From Tritonibacter aquimaris (lineage in GTDB: Bacteria > Pseudomonadota > Alphaproteobacteria > Rhodobacterales > Rhodobacteraceae), in assembly GCF_009617595.1 (NCBI RefSeq), contig NZ_WIXK01000008.1, positions 62,001 through 126,000 on the forward strand: a stretch of 64,000 nt of DNA, in the 5' to 3' direction. Within the stretch, counting starts at the first letter, position 1, and each line of letters opens with the position of its first letter. The notes beneath the pieces were generated by a model. The model saw only the letters and a program-made list of their open reading frames with translations. It was not told the DNA's origin and made no database searches. Both the position numbers and the translations under genes were made by a program. Positions 26,655 to 35,648 of this stretch are shown here, one piece after another.

Positions 26655-27632
26655 ATGGCACGGCGGATCGGATTCTTTCTGGTGGAAGGCTATGCAATGA
26701 TGAGCACAGCCGCAGCGATGGAGCCTCTGCGGGCTGCGAATCTGTTCAGCCAGGACCCGCTTTATGAGATTGTGCTGCTGTCGTCGCAGGGCGGTATGGT
26801 TGCATCATCGCTGCCCGGCGGCTTTGAAACCACCGCCCTGTCAGATGCCGGGCACAACTTTGACATGGTATTTGTGGTGATGGGCGGCAACCCGTTCCGG
26901 CTGCATGACACCGCGCTGGTCACCTGGCTGCGCCAGCTGGAGCGCGCCGGGGTGGCGCTTGGCGGTATTTCCGGCGGATCGGCGGTGCTGGCGCGTGCCG
27001 GATTGTTGGAAAACCACCGCTTCACCATCCACTGGCACCACCTCGAAGAGCTGCGCACCCAGTCGGATCGTCACCTGCTGGAACGCAGGCTCTATGTGAT
27101 TGACCGCAACCGTTACACCTGCGCGGGCGGGGCTGCGCCGCTTGATATGATGTATGCGATGATCTCGGCAGAACACGGCAGCCGGTTTGCCCGTCAGATC
27201 AGCGACTGGTTCATCCAGACCGAAATCCGCGTCTCGGATGCGCCGCAACAGGCCAGCGTACCCGCGCGCTATGGCCCGGTTCCCCGCGCCGTCGGCGAAG
27301 CGCTGGAACTGATGGAAAGCCATATTGCCGACCCGTTGGATCTGGCGCAGATCGCTGATCTGGTTGGGCTGTCGGCGCGCCAGCTGCAGCGCCAGTTCAC
27401 CGATACCTTGCAACAATCGGTGATCCAGACCTATCGCAATATCCGGCTCGACACTGCGCGCGATCTGCTGAAAACCAGCCGCGTGCCCATCGCCGAAGTG
27501 GCGCAGATCACCGGGTTCACCTCCCAGTCGACCTTCACATCCGCCTATCGCAGCCGCTTCTCTCATGCGCCGCGCACAGAACGCCAAGCTGAACGTCAAA
27601 CCGATCGCAGCGATGAGGGCGAAACGCCATAG
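26655..27632 (+). CDS. GlxA-family AraC regulator (DJ-1/PfpI plus AraC HTH)
   Basis: A protein of 325 residues. The N-terminal glutamine-amidotransferase-like domain begins ARRIGFFLVEGYAMMSTAAA. The C-terminal AraC double HTH includes LVGLSARQLQRQFTDTL and VAQITGFTSQSTFTSAYRSR. This architecture includes known regulators of glycine betaine, carnitine and sarcosine catabolism. The ATG at 26655 follows AAAAAGGG. It is divergent from soxB, so it is the likely activator of the sox operon. Its 3' end overlaps the convergent paralogue by 37 bases. Confidence 0.9.
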   Translation: MARRIGFFLVEGYAMMSTAAAMEPLRAANLFSQDPLYEIVLLSSQGGMVASSLPGGFETTALSDAGHNFDMVFVVMGGNPFRLHDTALVTWLRQLERAGVALGGISGGSAVLARAGLLENHRFTIHWHHLEELRTQSDRHLLERRLYVIDRNRYTCAGGAAPLDMMYAMISAEHGSRFARQISDWFIQTEIRVSDAPQQASVPARYGPVPRAVGEALELMESHIADPLDLAQIADLVGLSARQLQRQFTDTLQQSVIQTYRNIRLDTARDLLKTSRVPIAEVAQITGFTSQSTFTSAYRSRFSHAPRTERQAERQTDRSDEGETP

Positions 27633-28549
27633 TAACCTGAAAACGCATAGGAAAAATACGACGCCGAGCGAAACCCCGTCGCCAGCGCAATATCCAGCAG
27701 CGGCAGGTTGCTGTGCAACAGCAGATCATGTGCCCGCTCCAGCCGCTGCACCTTGCAAAACTTCGAAGGCGTCATCCCAACGTATTTGAGAAACAACCGC
27801 TCCAGGGTGCGTCGGCTGGTGCCCACCGCCTCCGCCAGCTCCAGCGGTGCCACCGGGGTTTCCATGTTTTCGCTTAGAATCAACACCGCGCGGTGCAATT
27901 GTTTGGGGGCGGTATCGGCAATATGTTCGCTGCCCGCAGATTGCACCGCCACCCCGCTGCGGGTCCGATCCATCTGCAACTGATTGCTGATAGACCGCAA
28001 CAGGCGCGCATCGTGATTGTTGGCAATCAGCGCCATCACCATATCAAACGAGGACATGCCACCGGCACAGGTGACAATACTGCCGTCGATTTCAAAAATC
28101 GCATTGCTCAGCGCAATATCGGGAAATTCATCGCGAAACGCAGGCTGACCTTCCCAATGCATCGTGCAGCGACTGTTGCGCAGCAGTCCCGCGCGCGCCA
28201 AAAAGATGGTGCCCATGGAAATCGCCCCCATCGTCACCCCCGCCGCCGCCCGCCGATTGAGAAAGGCCGACAGCCGGGTGGGATGCGCCGCCGTCATGCT
28301 AAGACCGGCACAGACAAAACTGTAATCCGGCCGCCCCCCCGCCCCGATCCGATCCTGACTGTCGAGCACCATCCCGTTTGACGCCTGCACCGGGCTGCCA
28401 TCTTCGCTGACAATCGACCAGCTATAACACCCATGCCCCGCCATGCGATTGGCCACACGCAGCGGTTCAATCGCCGCCGTCACCGACAGCATGGAAAACG
28501 CATCCAGCAGGACAAATTCAAACGTAATGCATTTCTGGGGGCTGTTCAT
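27596..28549 (-). CDS. Second GlxA-family AraC regulator, tail-to-tail with the first
   Basis: A protein of 317 residues from the ATG at 28549; a GTG 12 bases further up is also possible. The amidotransferase-like domain contains ITFEFVLLDAFSMLSVTAAI and the HTH contains AVGTSRRTLERLFLKYVG and LATGFRSASYFSYAFSGYYG. It belongs to the same family as its neighbour but is clearly diverged. It is divergent from the DAO-family flavoprotein gene at 28830 and may control that gene. Confidence 0.88.
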   Translation of the reverse strand: MNSPQKCITFEFVLLDAFSMLSVTAAIEPLRVANRMAGHGCYSWSIVSEDGSPVQASNGMVLDSQDRIGAGGRPDYSFVCAGLSMTAAHPTRLSAFLNRRAAAGVTMGAISMGTIFLARAGLLRNSRCTMHWEGQPAFRDEFPDIALSNAIFEIDGSIVTCAGGMSSFDMVMALIANNHDARLLRSISNQLQMDRTRSGVAVQSAGSEHIADTAPKQLHRAVLILSENMETPVAPLELAEAVGTSRRTLERLFLKYVGMTPSKFCKVQRLERAHDLLLHSNLPLLDIALATGFRSASYFSYAFSGYYGVSPSSLRSV

Positions 28550-28829
28550 GGCGCGACTCACGGCGAAAAAAGCTCAGGATCTCACCAGCATAGGCACACT
28601 TTCGAATATGCGCCATTGCCGATCAAATAAACCGCAGAATACAGCAGAACCATACAGTAAACACCTTATTTTCATGCAGATAAACGAAATGTCTAATCGT
28701 AAACCACCCAACCACTTCTGACGCTAATTCTAAAATAAACGGCAAAACATCTTAAAGGCGCCCCCGCACAACATCCCATTCTAGAAAAGAAATCGGCGCA
28801 AGCCGCCGAAGGTTTGAACGGAGACACAG

Positions 28830-30176
28830 ATGTCATTTCCTCAAAACGTGCCCTATCTGATCATCGGCGCAGGTATTCACGGGCTGTCCACCGCGCTGCA
28901 CCTTGCAAAATCGCTCAAATCACGCAGCAAGGGCACCGGCGCAGATATTGTTGTGATCGATAAATCCGGCATCGCAGCTGGTGCCTCAGGCATTGCCTGC
29001 GGGGTGGTGCGCAACAATTATTACCAGCCCGCCATGCGCGAACTGATGGCCCATTCCGTCACCCATTGGGAAGCCCATGCCGAGGCGTTTCAATACAACC
29101 CGGTTGGCTATCTGCAGATCTCATCCGAAAGCATGCATGAGGACGTGGCCCAGATCCACAAGGAACAGCAGGCCATCGGTTATAGCTCTGATTTCATCGA
29201 AGGCGAAGCAGAGTGCACCGCCTATATGAAAGAGATCTTTTCCGACTGGCGCGCGCAAAACATCACGTCCGTGCTGCATGAAAAAAAGGGCGGCTATGCC
29301 CACAACGCGGCTGCGATCTATGCGCTGGCCAAAATGGCCGAAGAGGAAGGCGTGCGCATTGTCACTGGCGTCACCGTGACCGGGCTAAAGGGGGCCAATG
29401 GCGCCAGCTCCGCGATCACCGCGGTGGAAACCGATAAGGGCGACATTGCCTGTGATTATCTGGTTGTGGCCGCAGGCCCCTGGGTGCGCGATTTCTGGAC
29501 CATGGCCGAGCTGCCCGACACCATCAGCATCAAGGCCCAAAATGGCGCGCTGCATGATGGTATCCCAATGTGGAAATTCTGGCAGCTCGAAGAAGGGGTG
29601 CTGCGGGTTGATCCCGAAAGCTTCAAAACCAATGATGGCAAACTGCCCCCGGTGGTTCATGTGGATACCGATGCGCCGCTGATCTCTGATGTGGATGGCA
29701 GCGTCATCACCGAAGACATGTGGGGGATCTATTACAAGCCTGATTTCAACTTTGGTGGCATTCAGGGCGGCGCGATGCCTTACCCGGTGGAAAAACCGGC
29801 AAATGACGTGGCGATTGATCCTTATGGCCCGTCTTCGCCGGAATTTGTCTCTTCGCCTGAGTTTGCCCATATGTGGGTCTCGGCGCTGGCCCATTGCAAC
29901 GAACGCTTCTCTGGCACCATGCCGAAATACCACAAAGAGCCCTCAGGCGGTGTTGGCTGTTTCACCCCCGATAGTTTTCCGGTTTTTGATGTGTTTCGGG
30001 AAAACTGCTACATCATCGCCGACAGCAACCACGGCTATAAAATGATCGGCGTTGGTGAACTGGTGGCCCAGGAAATCATCGGTGATACCTCAGCACTGCT
30101 GCAGCCGTTCCGCTATGACCGCTACGCCGAAGGCAGGCTGCACCCGGTTTCCAACAGCCCCTACCCCTGGAGCTGA
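28830..30176 (+). CDS. DAO-family FAD-dependent oxidoreductase (SoxB/DMGDH-like)
   Basis: A protein of 448 residues starting with an FAD motif PYLIIGAGIHGLSTALHLAK. The motif ASGIACGVVRNNYYQPAM parallels the SoxB segment near the flavin. The C-terminal NHGYKMIGVGELVAQEI is the usual flavin-proximal ending. It resembles the sarcosine/dimethylglycine/N-methyl amino acid oxidoreductases. It stands alone between a GlxA-type regulator and a strong terminator. The substrate is probably a methylated or secondary amine but is not determined. Confidence 0.82.
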   Translation: MSFPQNVPYLIIGAGIHGLSTALHLAKSLKSRSKGTGADIVVIDKSGIAAGASGIACGVVRNNYYQPAMRELMAHSVTHWEAHAEAFQYNPVGYLQISSESMHEDVAQIHKEQQAIGYSSDFIEGEAECTAYMKEIFSDWRAQNITSVLHEKKGGYAHNAAAIYALAKMAEEEGVRIVTGVTVTGLKGANGASSAITAVETDKGDIACDYLVVAAGPWVRDFWTMAELPDTISIKAQNGALHDGIPMWKFWQLEEGVLRVDPESFKTNDGKLPPVVHVDTDAPLISDVDGSVITEDMWGIYYKPDFNFGGIQGGAMPYPVEKPANDVAIDPYGPSSPEFVSSPEFAHMWVSALAHCNERFSGTMPKYHKEPSGGVGCFTPDSFPVFDVFRENCYIIADSNHGYKMIGVGELVAQEIIGDTSALLQPFRYDRYAEGRLHPVSNSPYPWS

Positions 30177-30226
30177 TCTCCCGCGCAGACCGGAGAGCAC
30201 AATCCGCTCAGAACGGAATATTTAAG

Positions 30227-30250
30227 GGGAGGCCACGGCCTCCCTTTTTT
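30227..30250. terminator. Strong terminator after the DAO flavoprotein gene
   Basis: GGGAGGCC (30227-30234) pairs with GGCCTCCC (30237-30244) and is followed by six T. It lies between convergent genes and ends the flavoprotein transcript. Confidence 0.85.
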
Positions 30251-30252
30251 GA

Positions 30253-30939
30253 TCAGCCTAACCATCTGGCGTAGTCGCTGACCAACAGATGCGTCGGGTC
30301 TTCATCTTCCTCGACCAGGGCAAACCGGCCGATGGGCGCGCGAAAGATATTGTCGGTCTCATCGTCATTCACAGTCGAGACTTCACCAATCAGCACATCC
30401 CCACCTTCGCCCCAGAACGCATGCCAGTCACCCGGGCGCAGGGTAACGCTTTCGCCGGGCGCAAGCCGCAGCTTGTCACCGGGCGCAAACGCACGGCGGA
30501 TCCCATCACACCAGACCACGCCGCCCTGATCCTCGGCAAAACCACCCGCCGCATCCGAGCCATAAAGCTCAACCACTAATGTGGCGCCACCCCGGTTGAT
30601 GATGTCTTCCGCCTTTAGCACATGGGTGTGCATCGGGCTCAGCTGGTCCTGACGCGAAATCAACAGCTTCTCGGCGTAGCACATGCCACCACCCTTGGCC
30701 AAATCGCGCTGCACCCCATTGCGCAGGGTAAACAGAAACAAACCCATACGATCAAAATCCCCATCACCGTAATCGGTGATATCCCAGCCGCAGCGCACAT
30801 CAATCAGATGGCGCGCGTCGTTGGCGCGCGATTTGAACGCATCCGGGCTCCAATAGGCAAAGGGCGGCAAGCAAAACCCATAGCGGCGGATCATATCATC
30901 CGCTTCGGCCATAATGCGATTGATGGTGGAACGTTTCAC
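30253..30939 (-). CDS. D-lyxose isomerase family protein
   Basis: A cupin protein of 228 residues of the D-lyxose ketol-isomerase family. The metal-site motifs are PMHTHVLKAEDIINRG and RPGDWHAFWGEGGDVLIGEVS, with conserved His and Glu residues. Such enzymes interconvert D-lyxose/D-xylulose and D-mannose/D-fructose. Its start is 182 bases downstream of thiQ in the same direction, so it could be transcribed from the thi operon, although no thiamine link is known. Confidence 0.82.
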   Translation of the reverse strand: MKRSTINRIMAEADDMIRRYGFCLPPFAYWSPDAFKSRANDARHLIDVRCGWDITDYGDGDFDRMGLFLFTLRNGVQRDLAKGGGMCYAEKLLISRQDQLSPMHTHVLKAEDIINRGGATLVVELYGSDAAGGFAEDQGGVVWCDGIRRAFAPGDKLRLAPGESVTLRPGDWHAFWGEGGDVLIGEVSTVNDDETDNIFRAPIGRFALVEEDEDPTHLLVSDYARWLG

Positions 30940-31121
30940 GCGGTTTTATCCTATGTCTTCAAAGTGCCCATAGCCGCGGTTCAGACAAACGGGCCACAGG
31001 GCACGGCCACAAACAAGCCGTGGCATTCAACAAACTGGTCAGCACCGCCAGTCTGCGCGATCAAACGCAGGCTGTCATCCCCATTGCGCGTGCCAGATCC
31101 AATGTGGGTTGGCTCTAAAAC

Positions 31122-31814
31122 CTAGCCGCGCGCGAAATAGTCAGACAGCGCAGTTGGCGGATCTTCCATGAACGCCTCCGTCGGCAGGGGCGCAAAAGCC
31201 TGCCCGCCGCTCACACCAATCACCTCATCGGCGATGCGCTTTGCATCAGCTGGATCATGGGTCACCATAATCACGGTGCGCTGCGCCGCCAGCGCCACAG
31301 ACAGATCCAGCATTTCTTGTTTCAACGCCGGGCCAAGCGCGCTGAAGGGTTCATCCAGCAACAAGATCGGCCGATCCTGCAACAGGGCACGGGCCAACGC
31401 GACGCGGCTTTGCTGCCCGCCAGATAGTTCAGCAGGTTTGCGCCCGGACATGGCCTGCAAACCAACCTGTGCCAGCATCGCCTCAACCGCATCAACAACC
31501 GCCCGAGCGGGCCGCAGCCTCTGCGTGCGCGCCAAAGCAACATTTTGCAAAACCGTCAGATGCGGAAATAGGTTATTGTCCTGAAACAGCATCGAAACGG
31601 GCCGCTGATCCGGTGCAAGCGCGCTGATGTCTTGCCCGGCAAACAGGGTCCGCCCCGCGCTCTGTTGGGCAAACCCCGCAATGCCATGCAGCAATGTCGA
31701 TTTCCCGGCCCCAGACGGCCCGATAACCGCGGTGACCTTCTGATCAGCCACCGCCAAATCAGCAGCAAGCGCAAACTCATCATTGGTGAAAACGGCTTTG
31801 TCAAAAATCAGCAT
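31122..31814 (-). CDS. thiQ: Thiamine ABC transporter ATP-binding protein
   Basis: A protein of 230 residues with Walker A VIGPSGAGKSTLL, signature LSGGQQSRVALARAL and Walker B ILLLDEPFSALG. It energises thiamine/TPP uptake with ThiP and ThiB. The ATG at 31814 overlaps the end of thiP by 14 bases; the longer open frame lies inside thiP. An open stretch continues in the same frame after the TAG stop to 30981, discussed separately. Confidence 0.93.
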   Translation of the reverse strand: MLIFDKAVFTNDEFALAADLAVADQKVTAVIGPSGAGKSTLLHGIAGFAQQSAGRTLFAGQDISALAPDQRPVSMLFQDNNLFPHLTVLQNVALARTQRLRPARAVVDAVEAMLAQVGLQAMSGRKPAELSGGQQSRVALARALLQDRPILLLDEPFSALGPALKQEMLDLSVALAAQRTVIMVTHDPADAKRIADEVIGVSGGQAFAPLPTEAFMEDPPTALSDYFARG

Positions 31815-33297
31815 CTGCGCGCCCCAGCTGGTCAAATACCCAAAACAGTGCCAGCGACAACCCCACCAGCAGCAAAGCCGCCGCATAGGCCGCCTCCATC
31901 TGATATGCGCCCATCAGCTGGTACATTATCATTGGCAACGTGCCGTCTCCCGGACGCGAAAACAATGTGATCACCCCAAGATCCCCCATCGCCAAAGCTG
32001 CCGTCAATCCCGCCGCAAAGCCAAGCGGCCGTCGCAATCGTGGCAGATAAACAATACGCCAAAGCGCCCATCCACGCAGCCCCAACGCCTGTCCAAGCTT
32101 GCCAAAATCGGCCTTGGCGTTTTCGATCCCGGGGCGAATGATCCGCAACACAAACGGCAACGACATCAAAACATTCACCCATAACGTCACCGGCAACGCC
32201 ATGTCCTGCGGGTTGACGATAGGTTGAAGAAGCAAAAACAGCCCGGTGCCCAGCACCAGCCCAGACACTGATATTCCCAGCAATGATGCAATTTCGCCTG
32301 CCCGCGTCGCCAAAGGCAGCGCCAGCACAAGCGTCAGCACCGCCGCCGCAACCGCAATGGCAATTGAACGCAAAGCAGCAGGCCATATGCTCGCGGGGAG
32401 ATCCAACAGACCGGGCAGCCCCGCCACCAGCACCGCACCAAGCGGCAACAGCAAAAACGCCGCGGCCGCGCTCACCCAAAGTGCATCCACCAGCCGTGAA
32501 CCATCCCAGCGATGAACCACACGATCAAAGCCCGCTCCCAGCAGATCCCCCTTCGCAAGCGCAAGCGCCACCAGACCGGCCACGCCCCCCAACATCAGCT
32601 GCACAATCGCCAGATAGGCCGCTTTGCTCAGGTCAAAGTCGAATTTAAACGCCTGATATATCGCCAACTCAACCGTGGTGGCACGCGGCCCGCCCCCCAG
32701 CGTCAATGCCACCGCAAATGAGCCAAGACAGATCACAAAGATCACCGCAAACGCGCCGGGGCCAATGCGTTTAAGCATCGGCCATTCCAACAGCCAAAAG
32801 ACCGACGCACCCAAGGATGCCGCCACCCGAAACCGTTCAGAAGGGATCGAAAGCCAGCCCTGCAAGATCAGGCGCACCGCCAGCGGAAGATTGAAAAACA
32901 CATGCGCCAGGATCACGCCGTGGGGGCCGTACACCTTGATCGCCGGCAGGTGCAGCTGCGCCAGGGCAAGATTGACCAACCCCTTGCCGCCAAAGATCGC
33001 CAACAGGCCAAGCACCGCAACAATAACCGGTAAAATAAACGGCGCGCCCATCACCGAAATCAGCGCTGAGCGACCCCAAAAACTGCGACGCGCCAGGGCA
33101 CGCGCCACAGGAACCGCCAACACAACGCTGATCGTTGCCGACCACAGCGCCTGCCAAACGGTGAATTTCAACGCGCTCCAGTCCGCCGCAGAGAAATCAG
33201 CCGAACTGCCCCCGCGCCACAAAACTGCGGCGACGGGAACAAGAACAGCTGCTGCAACACAGACCGCAGCACTTATTGTGAGAGCGCGCTGCGCCAT
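31801..33297 (-). CDS. thiP: Thiamine ABC transporter permease
   Basis: A protein of 498 residues with two fused permease halves and about twelve hydrophobic helices. The inner-membrane EAA-type loops include ASLGASVFWLLEWPMLKRIGP in the first half and KLGQALGLRGWALWRIVYLP in the second. It overlaps thiB by 25 bases and thiQ by 14. It sits in the cytoplasmic membrane and receives thiamine from ThiB. Confidence 0.93.
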   Translation of the reverse strand: MAQRALTISAAVCVAAAVLVPVAAVLWRGGSSADFSAADWSALKFTVWQALWSATISVVLAVPVARALARRSFWGRSALISVMGAPFILPVIVAVLGLLAIFGGKGLVNLALAQLHLPAIKVYGPHGVILAHVFFNLPLAVRLILQGWLSIPSERFRVAASLGASVFWLLEWPMLKRIGPGAFAVIFVICLGSFAVALTLGGGPRATTVELAIYQAFKFDFDLSKAAYLAIVQLMLGGVAGLVALALAKGDLLGAGFDRVVHRWDGSRLVDALWVSAAAAFLLLPLGAVLVAGLPGLLDLPASIWPAALRSIAIAVAAAVLTLVLALPLATRAGEIASLLGISVSGLVLGTGLFLLLQPIVNPQDMALPVTLWVNVLMSLPFVLRIIRPGIENAKADFGKLGQALGLRGWALWRIVYLPRLRRPLGFAAGLTAALAMGDLGVITLFSRPGDGTLPMIMYQLMGAYQMEAAYAAALLLVGLSLALFWVFDQLGRADADF

Positions 33298-34253
33298 GCT
33301 TCAATTGCCGCCGCCCGCAGCTTTGCCGATTCATCTTCTGTATAAAACAGAACTTTTTCCGGCACCGGCAGCTGCTGGAACCCCTCGGGCCATTTCTCTT
33401 GCGCCAGCGCCGCCGGGAAAGACCAATTGGTGGTTGGGATCATGCTCTGAAACTCTTCTGTCAGCACAAACTCCATGAACTGCGCCGCAAGCTCGGGCGT
33501 ATCGGTGCCAGCCAGTTTTGCCGCCGTCTCAACCATGAAATAATGGCCTTCCTCAAAAATCGCGGCCGATTTTGTCAGATCCTCTTCCGCAATGATGTGA
33601 TAGGCAGGCGAGGTGGTGTAAGACAGCACCACATCCGCCTCACCATCCGTGAACAGACCATAAGCTTCCGACCAGCCTTTGGTGACGGTCACAATCTTTG
33701 GCGCCAGACGTTTCCAGGCTTCTACTGCCTGATCGCCATAAATCGCATTGACCCACAAAACCAAGGCCAGACCCGAAATCGACGAACGGGGATCTTGGAT
33801 CACCACCCGCACATCATCCGGCGCATTCAACAGCGCCTCAAAACTGTCGAACCCCGCTGATTTGGTATTGTCGTAGATAAAGGCAACATGGCTGTAGTTG
33901 AATGGAACAAAGATATCATCGTTCCACTCCAACGGCAGCGTCAGCCCCGACACATCCACATCATGGGGCGCAAACATGCCGCTGTTGCGGGCGCGTTTCA
34001 TAACATCCGTATTAAACCCAATCGCAACGTCAGCTTGGGTGTGGGCCCCTTCCAACAGCAGGCGCGGCAACAGATCACCGGTCTGATATTGCAGATCACA
34101 ACCGCAGCGCTTTTCAAACGCGGCTTCAATCGACGGCCCCGGCCCCCATTCGGACCCGAAATAATCCGGAGCATAAACAGTAAGAACAGGCGTCTGCGCT
34201 GCTGCCACATTGGCACTCAACAGCCCCGCCGCAACCAATAGTGTCTTGAACAT
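33273..34253 (-). CDS. thiB: Thiamine-binding periplasmic protein
   Basis: A protein of 326 residues with a Sec signal (MFKTLLVAAGLLSANVAAAQ), then the ThiB/TbpA start VLTVYAPDYFGSEWGPGP. Two cysteines, in KRCGCD, are near the N-terminus. The ATG at 34253 is preceded by GAGAGG and lies 67 bases downstream of the TPP riboswitch, which should repress the whole thiBPQ operon when TPP is abundant. The longer open frame would run through the riboswitch. Confidence 0.93.
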   Translation of the reverse strand: MFKTLLVAAGLLSANVAAAQTPVLTVYAPDYFGSEWGPGPSIEAAFEKRCGCDLQYQTGDLLPRLLLEGAHTQADVAIGFNTDVMKRARNSGMFAPHDVDVSGLTLPLEWNDDIFVPFNYSHVAFIYDNTKSAGFDSFEALLNAPDDVRVVIQDPRSSISGLALVLWVNAIYGDQAVEAWKRLAPKIVTVTKGWSEAYGLFTDGEADVVLSYTTSPAYHIIAEEDLTKSAAIFEEGHYFMVETAAKLAGTDTPELAAQFMEFVLTEEFQSMIPTTNWSFPAALAQEKWPEGFQQLPVPEKVLFYTEDESAKLRAAAIEAWRSALSQ

Positions 34254-34320
34254 CTTTTTTCCTCTCGACGCTCCGGAATCTGCTCCAGACAGAGAAAGGG
34301 GACACCACAACCGTGTCTTT

Positions 34321-34410
34321 GACCTTCCCTCCGCCGGTCTGAACCGGATCAGGTTCAACGGGTCCGCCCTATTGGCATCTCAGCTTTTTACAAAGCTCCC
34401 CGAGGTGTCA
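34321..34410 (-). ncRNA. TPP riboswitch (THI element) controlling thiBPQ
   Basis: Read on the minus strand, the order is CTCGGGGAGC, a short stem arm, AGCTGAGATG, then the conserved TTGAACCTGATCCGGTT and finally CGGCGGAGGGAA. This is the standard thi-box core. The boundaries are approximate. It lies just upstream of thiB and is expected to block translation or transcription of thiBPQ on binding thiamine pyrophosphate. Confidence 0.95.
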
Positions 34411-34522
34411 TACCCGAGTATGCGACGCCGCTCCTTTACGCAAGCACCCCGATCTCAGACCACACCAAATGGCAATTGGAAAAATGATGTAACAGCCCTG
34501 TCTCAGCAGGGTGATGAGCGGC

Positions 34523-35467
34523 TCACAGATCGAGCACAAGCCGCTTGCCCTTGGCGCGCGAAACACAGGCACACATATAGCTGTTGGTCGCCTGCTCTTC
34601 CGGGGTCAGGATGCCATCGCGGTGGTCGATCTCCCCCTCGATCACATCCACCATACACGACCCGCACAGCCCTTCGGAGCAGCCGAAATCCACATGCACC
34701 CCATTGGATTTGAGCACCTCAAGCACGGTGTCATCGGTGCCAACGTCATAGACCGCACCACTGGAAGCAACCTCAATTTCGAATGTCTCACTTGCACCGT
34801 GATCCACCTCACTGCTGGCGGCAAAGCGTTCAAAATGGATGGTGCCGCCGCGCATGGCGCTGCCCGCATCCAGCACCGCATTCAACATCGGCTCTGGCCC
34901 GCAGGTGTAAACATCACTGTCCAACGGCAGGCTGCGCATCAATGCTGCCAGGTCAAACACCCCATCGGTTTCATCGCAATGCAGCCGATACCATTGATCC
35001 AGCCCCAGCGCGCGAAACTTGGCATCCATCGCCGCCAGTTCCCGGTTGCGCACCAGATAGATCACCTGAAAATCGCGCCCCTCATTGAGCAGCTGGCGCG
35101 CCATTGCCACAATCGGGGTCGCGCCAATTCCGCCAGCAATCAGCGTCACATAGCTGGCGTTTGACTGCAGTTTGAAATGGTTGCGCGGGCCGCCGATCTG
35201 CACCTTGGCCCCTTCCTCGAGCGCATGAATCGCGCGCGATCCCCCCCGGCCTTCATCTTCACGTTTGACCGCAACATTCAGGGTTCGCCCATCCAGGCTC
35301 CAGCTCCAGATCGAATACTGCCGCACCAGATCCGCGCCCAGATGCACATCCACATGCGCCCCCGCCTCAAGGCCCTGAAACCGCCCCGCCTCAATCTCAA
35401 AGGCAAAATCACTGGTGTCCGGGCTGAGCGCGGTTTTTTTGATCAATTGTGCTGTGACTGTTTGCAT
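34523..35467 (-). CDS. PDR/VanB-type oxidoreductase: FMN, NAD and C-terminal 2Fe-2S domains
   Basis: A protein of 314 residues. The flavin-binding barrel includes VRQYSIWSWS, the NAD domain includes TLIAGGIGATPIVAMARQLL and VYTCGPEPML, and the C-terminal plant-type ferredoxin has the ligands in FGCSEGLCGSC plus a distant Cys (MCACVSR). Such proteins feed electrons to Rieske oxygenases. The partner is almost certainly the oxygenase at 36647, with a LysR gene in between. The reductase is divergent from that LysR gene. Confidence 0.9.
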   Translation of the reverse strand: MQTVTAQLIKKTALSPDTSDFAFEIEAGRFQGLEAGAHVDVHLGADLVRQYSIWSWSLDGRTLNVAVKREDEGRGGSRAIHALEEGAKVQIGGPRNHFKLQSNASYVTLIAGGIGATPIVAMARQLLNEGRDFQVIYLVRNRELAAMDAKFRALGLDQWYRLHCDETDGVFDLAALMRSLPLDSDVYTCGPEPMLNAVLDAGSAMRGGTIHFERFAASSEVDHGASETFEIEVASSGAVYDVGTDDTVLEVLKSNGVHVDFGCSEGLCGSCMVDVIEGEIDHRDGILTPEEQATNSYMCACVSRAKGKRLVLDL

Positions 35468-35648
35468 CAGATGTCCTATCTGCGCCGTGGGCCGGGGCTT
35501 TTGTGTGCTGCGAGGGCATGGGTTTGCCTCCGAAAAGTGTTGCTCCTGAAAAAATGTATTTGCAGGACTCGTTCAATTCGAAAAATACTCATACAAGGGT
35601 GAACTGAATTCACCCCTACCCCATAGCCAGCCCCAAGCCCGAGCCGCC

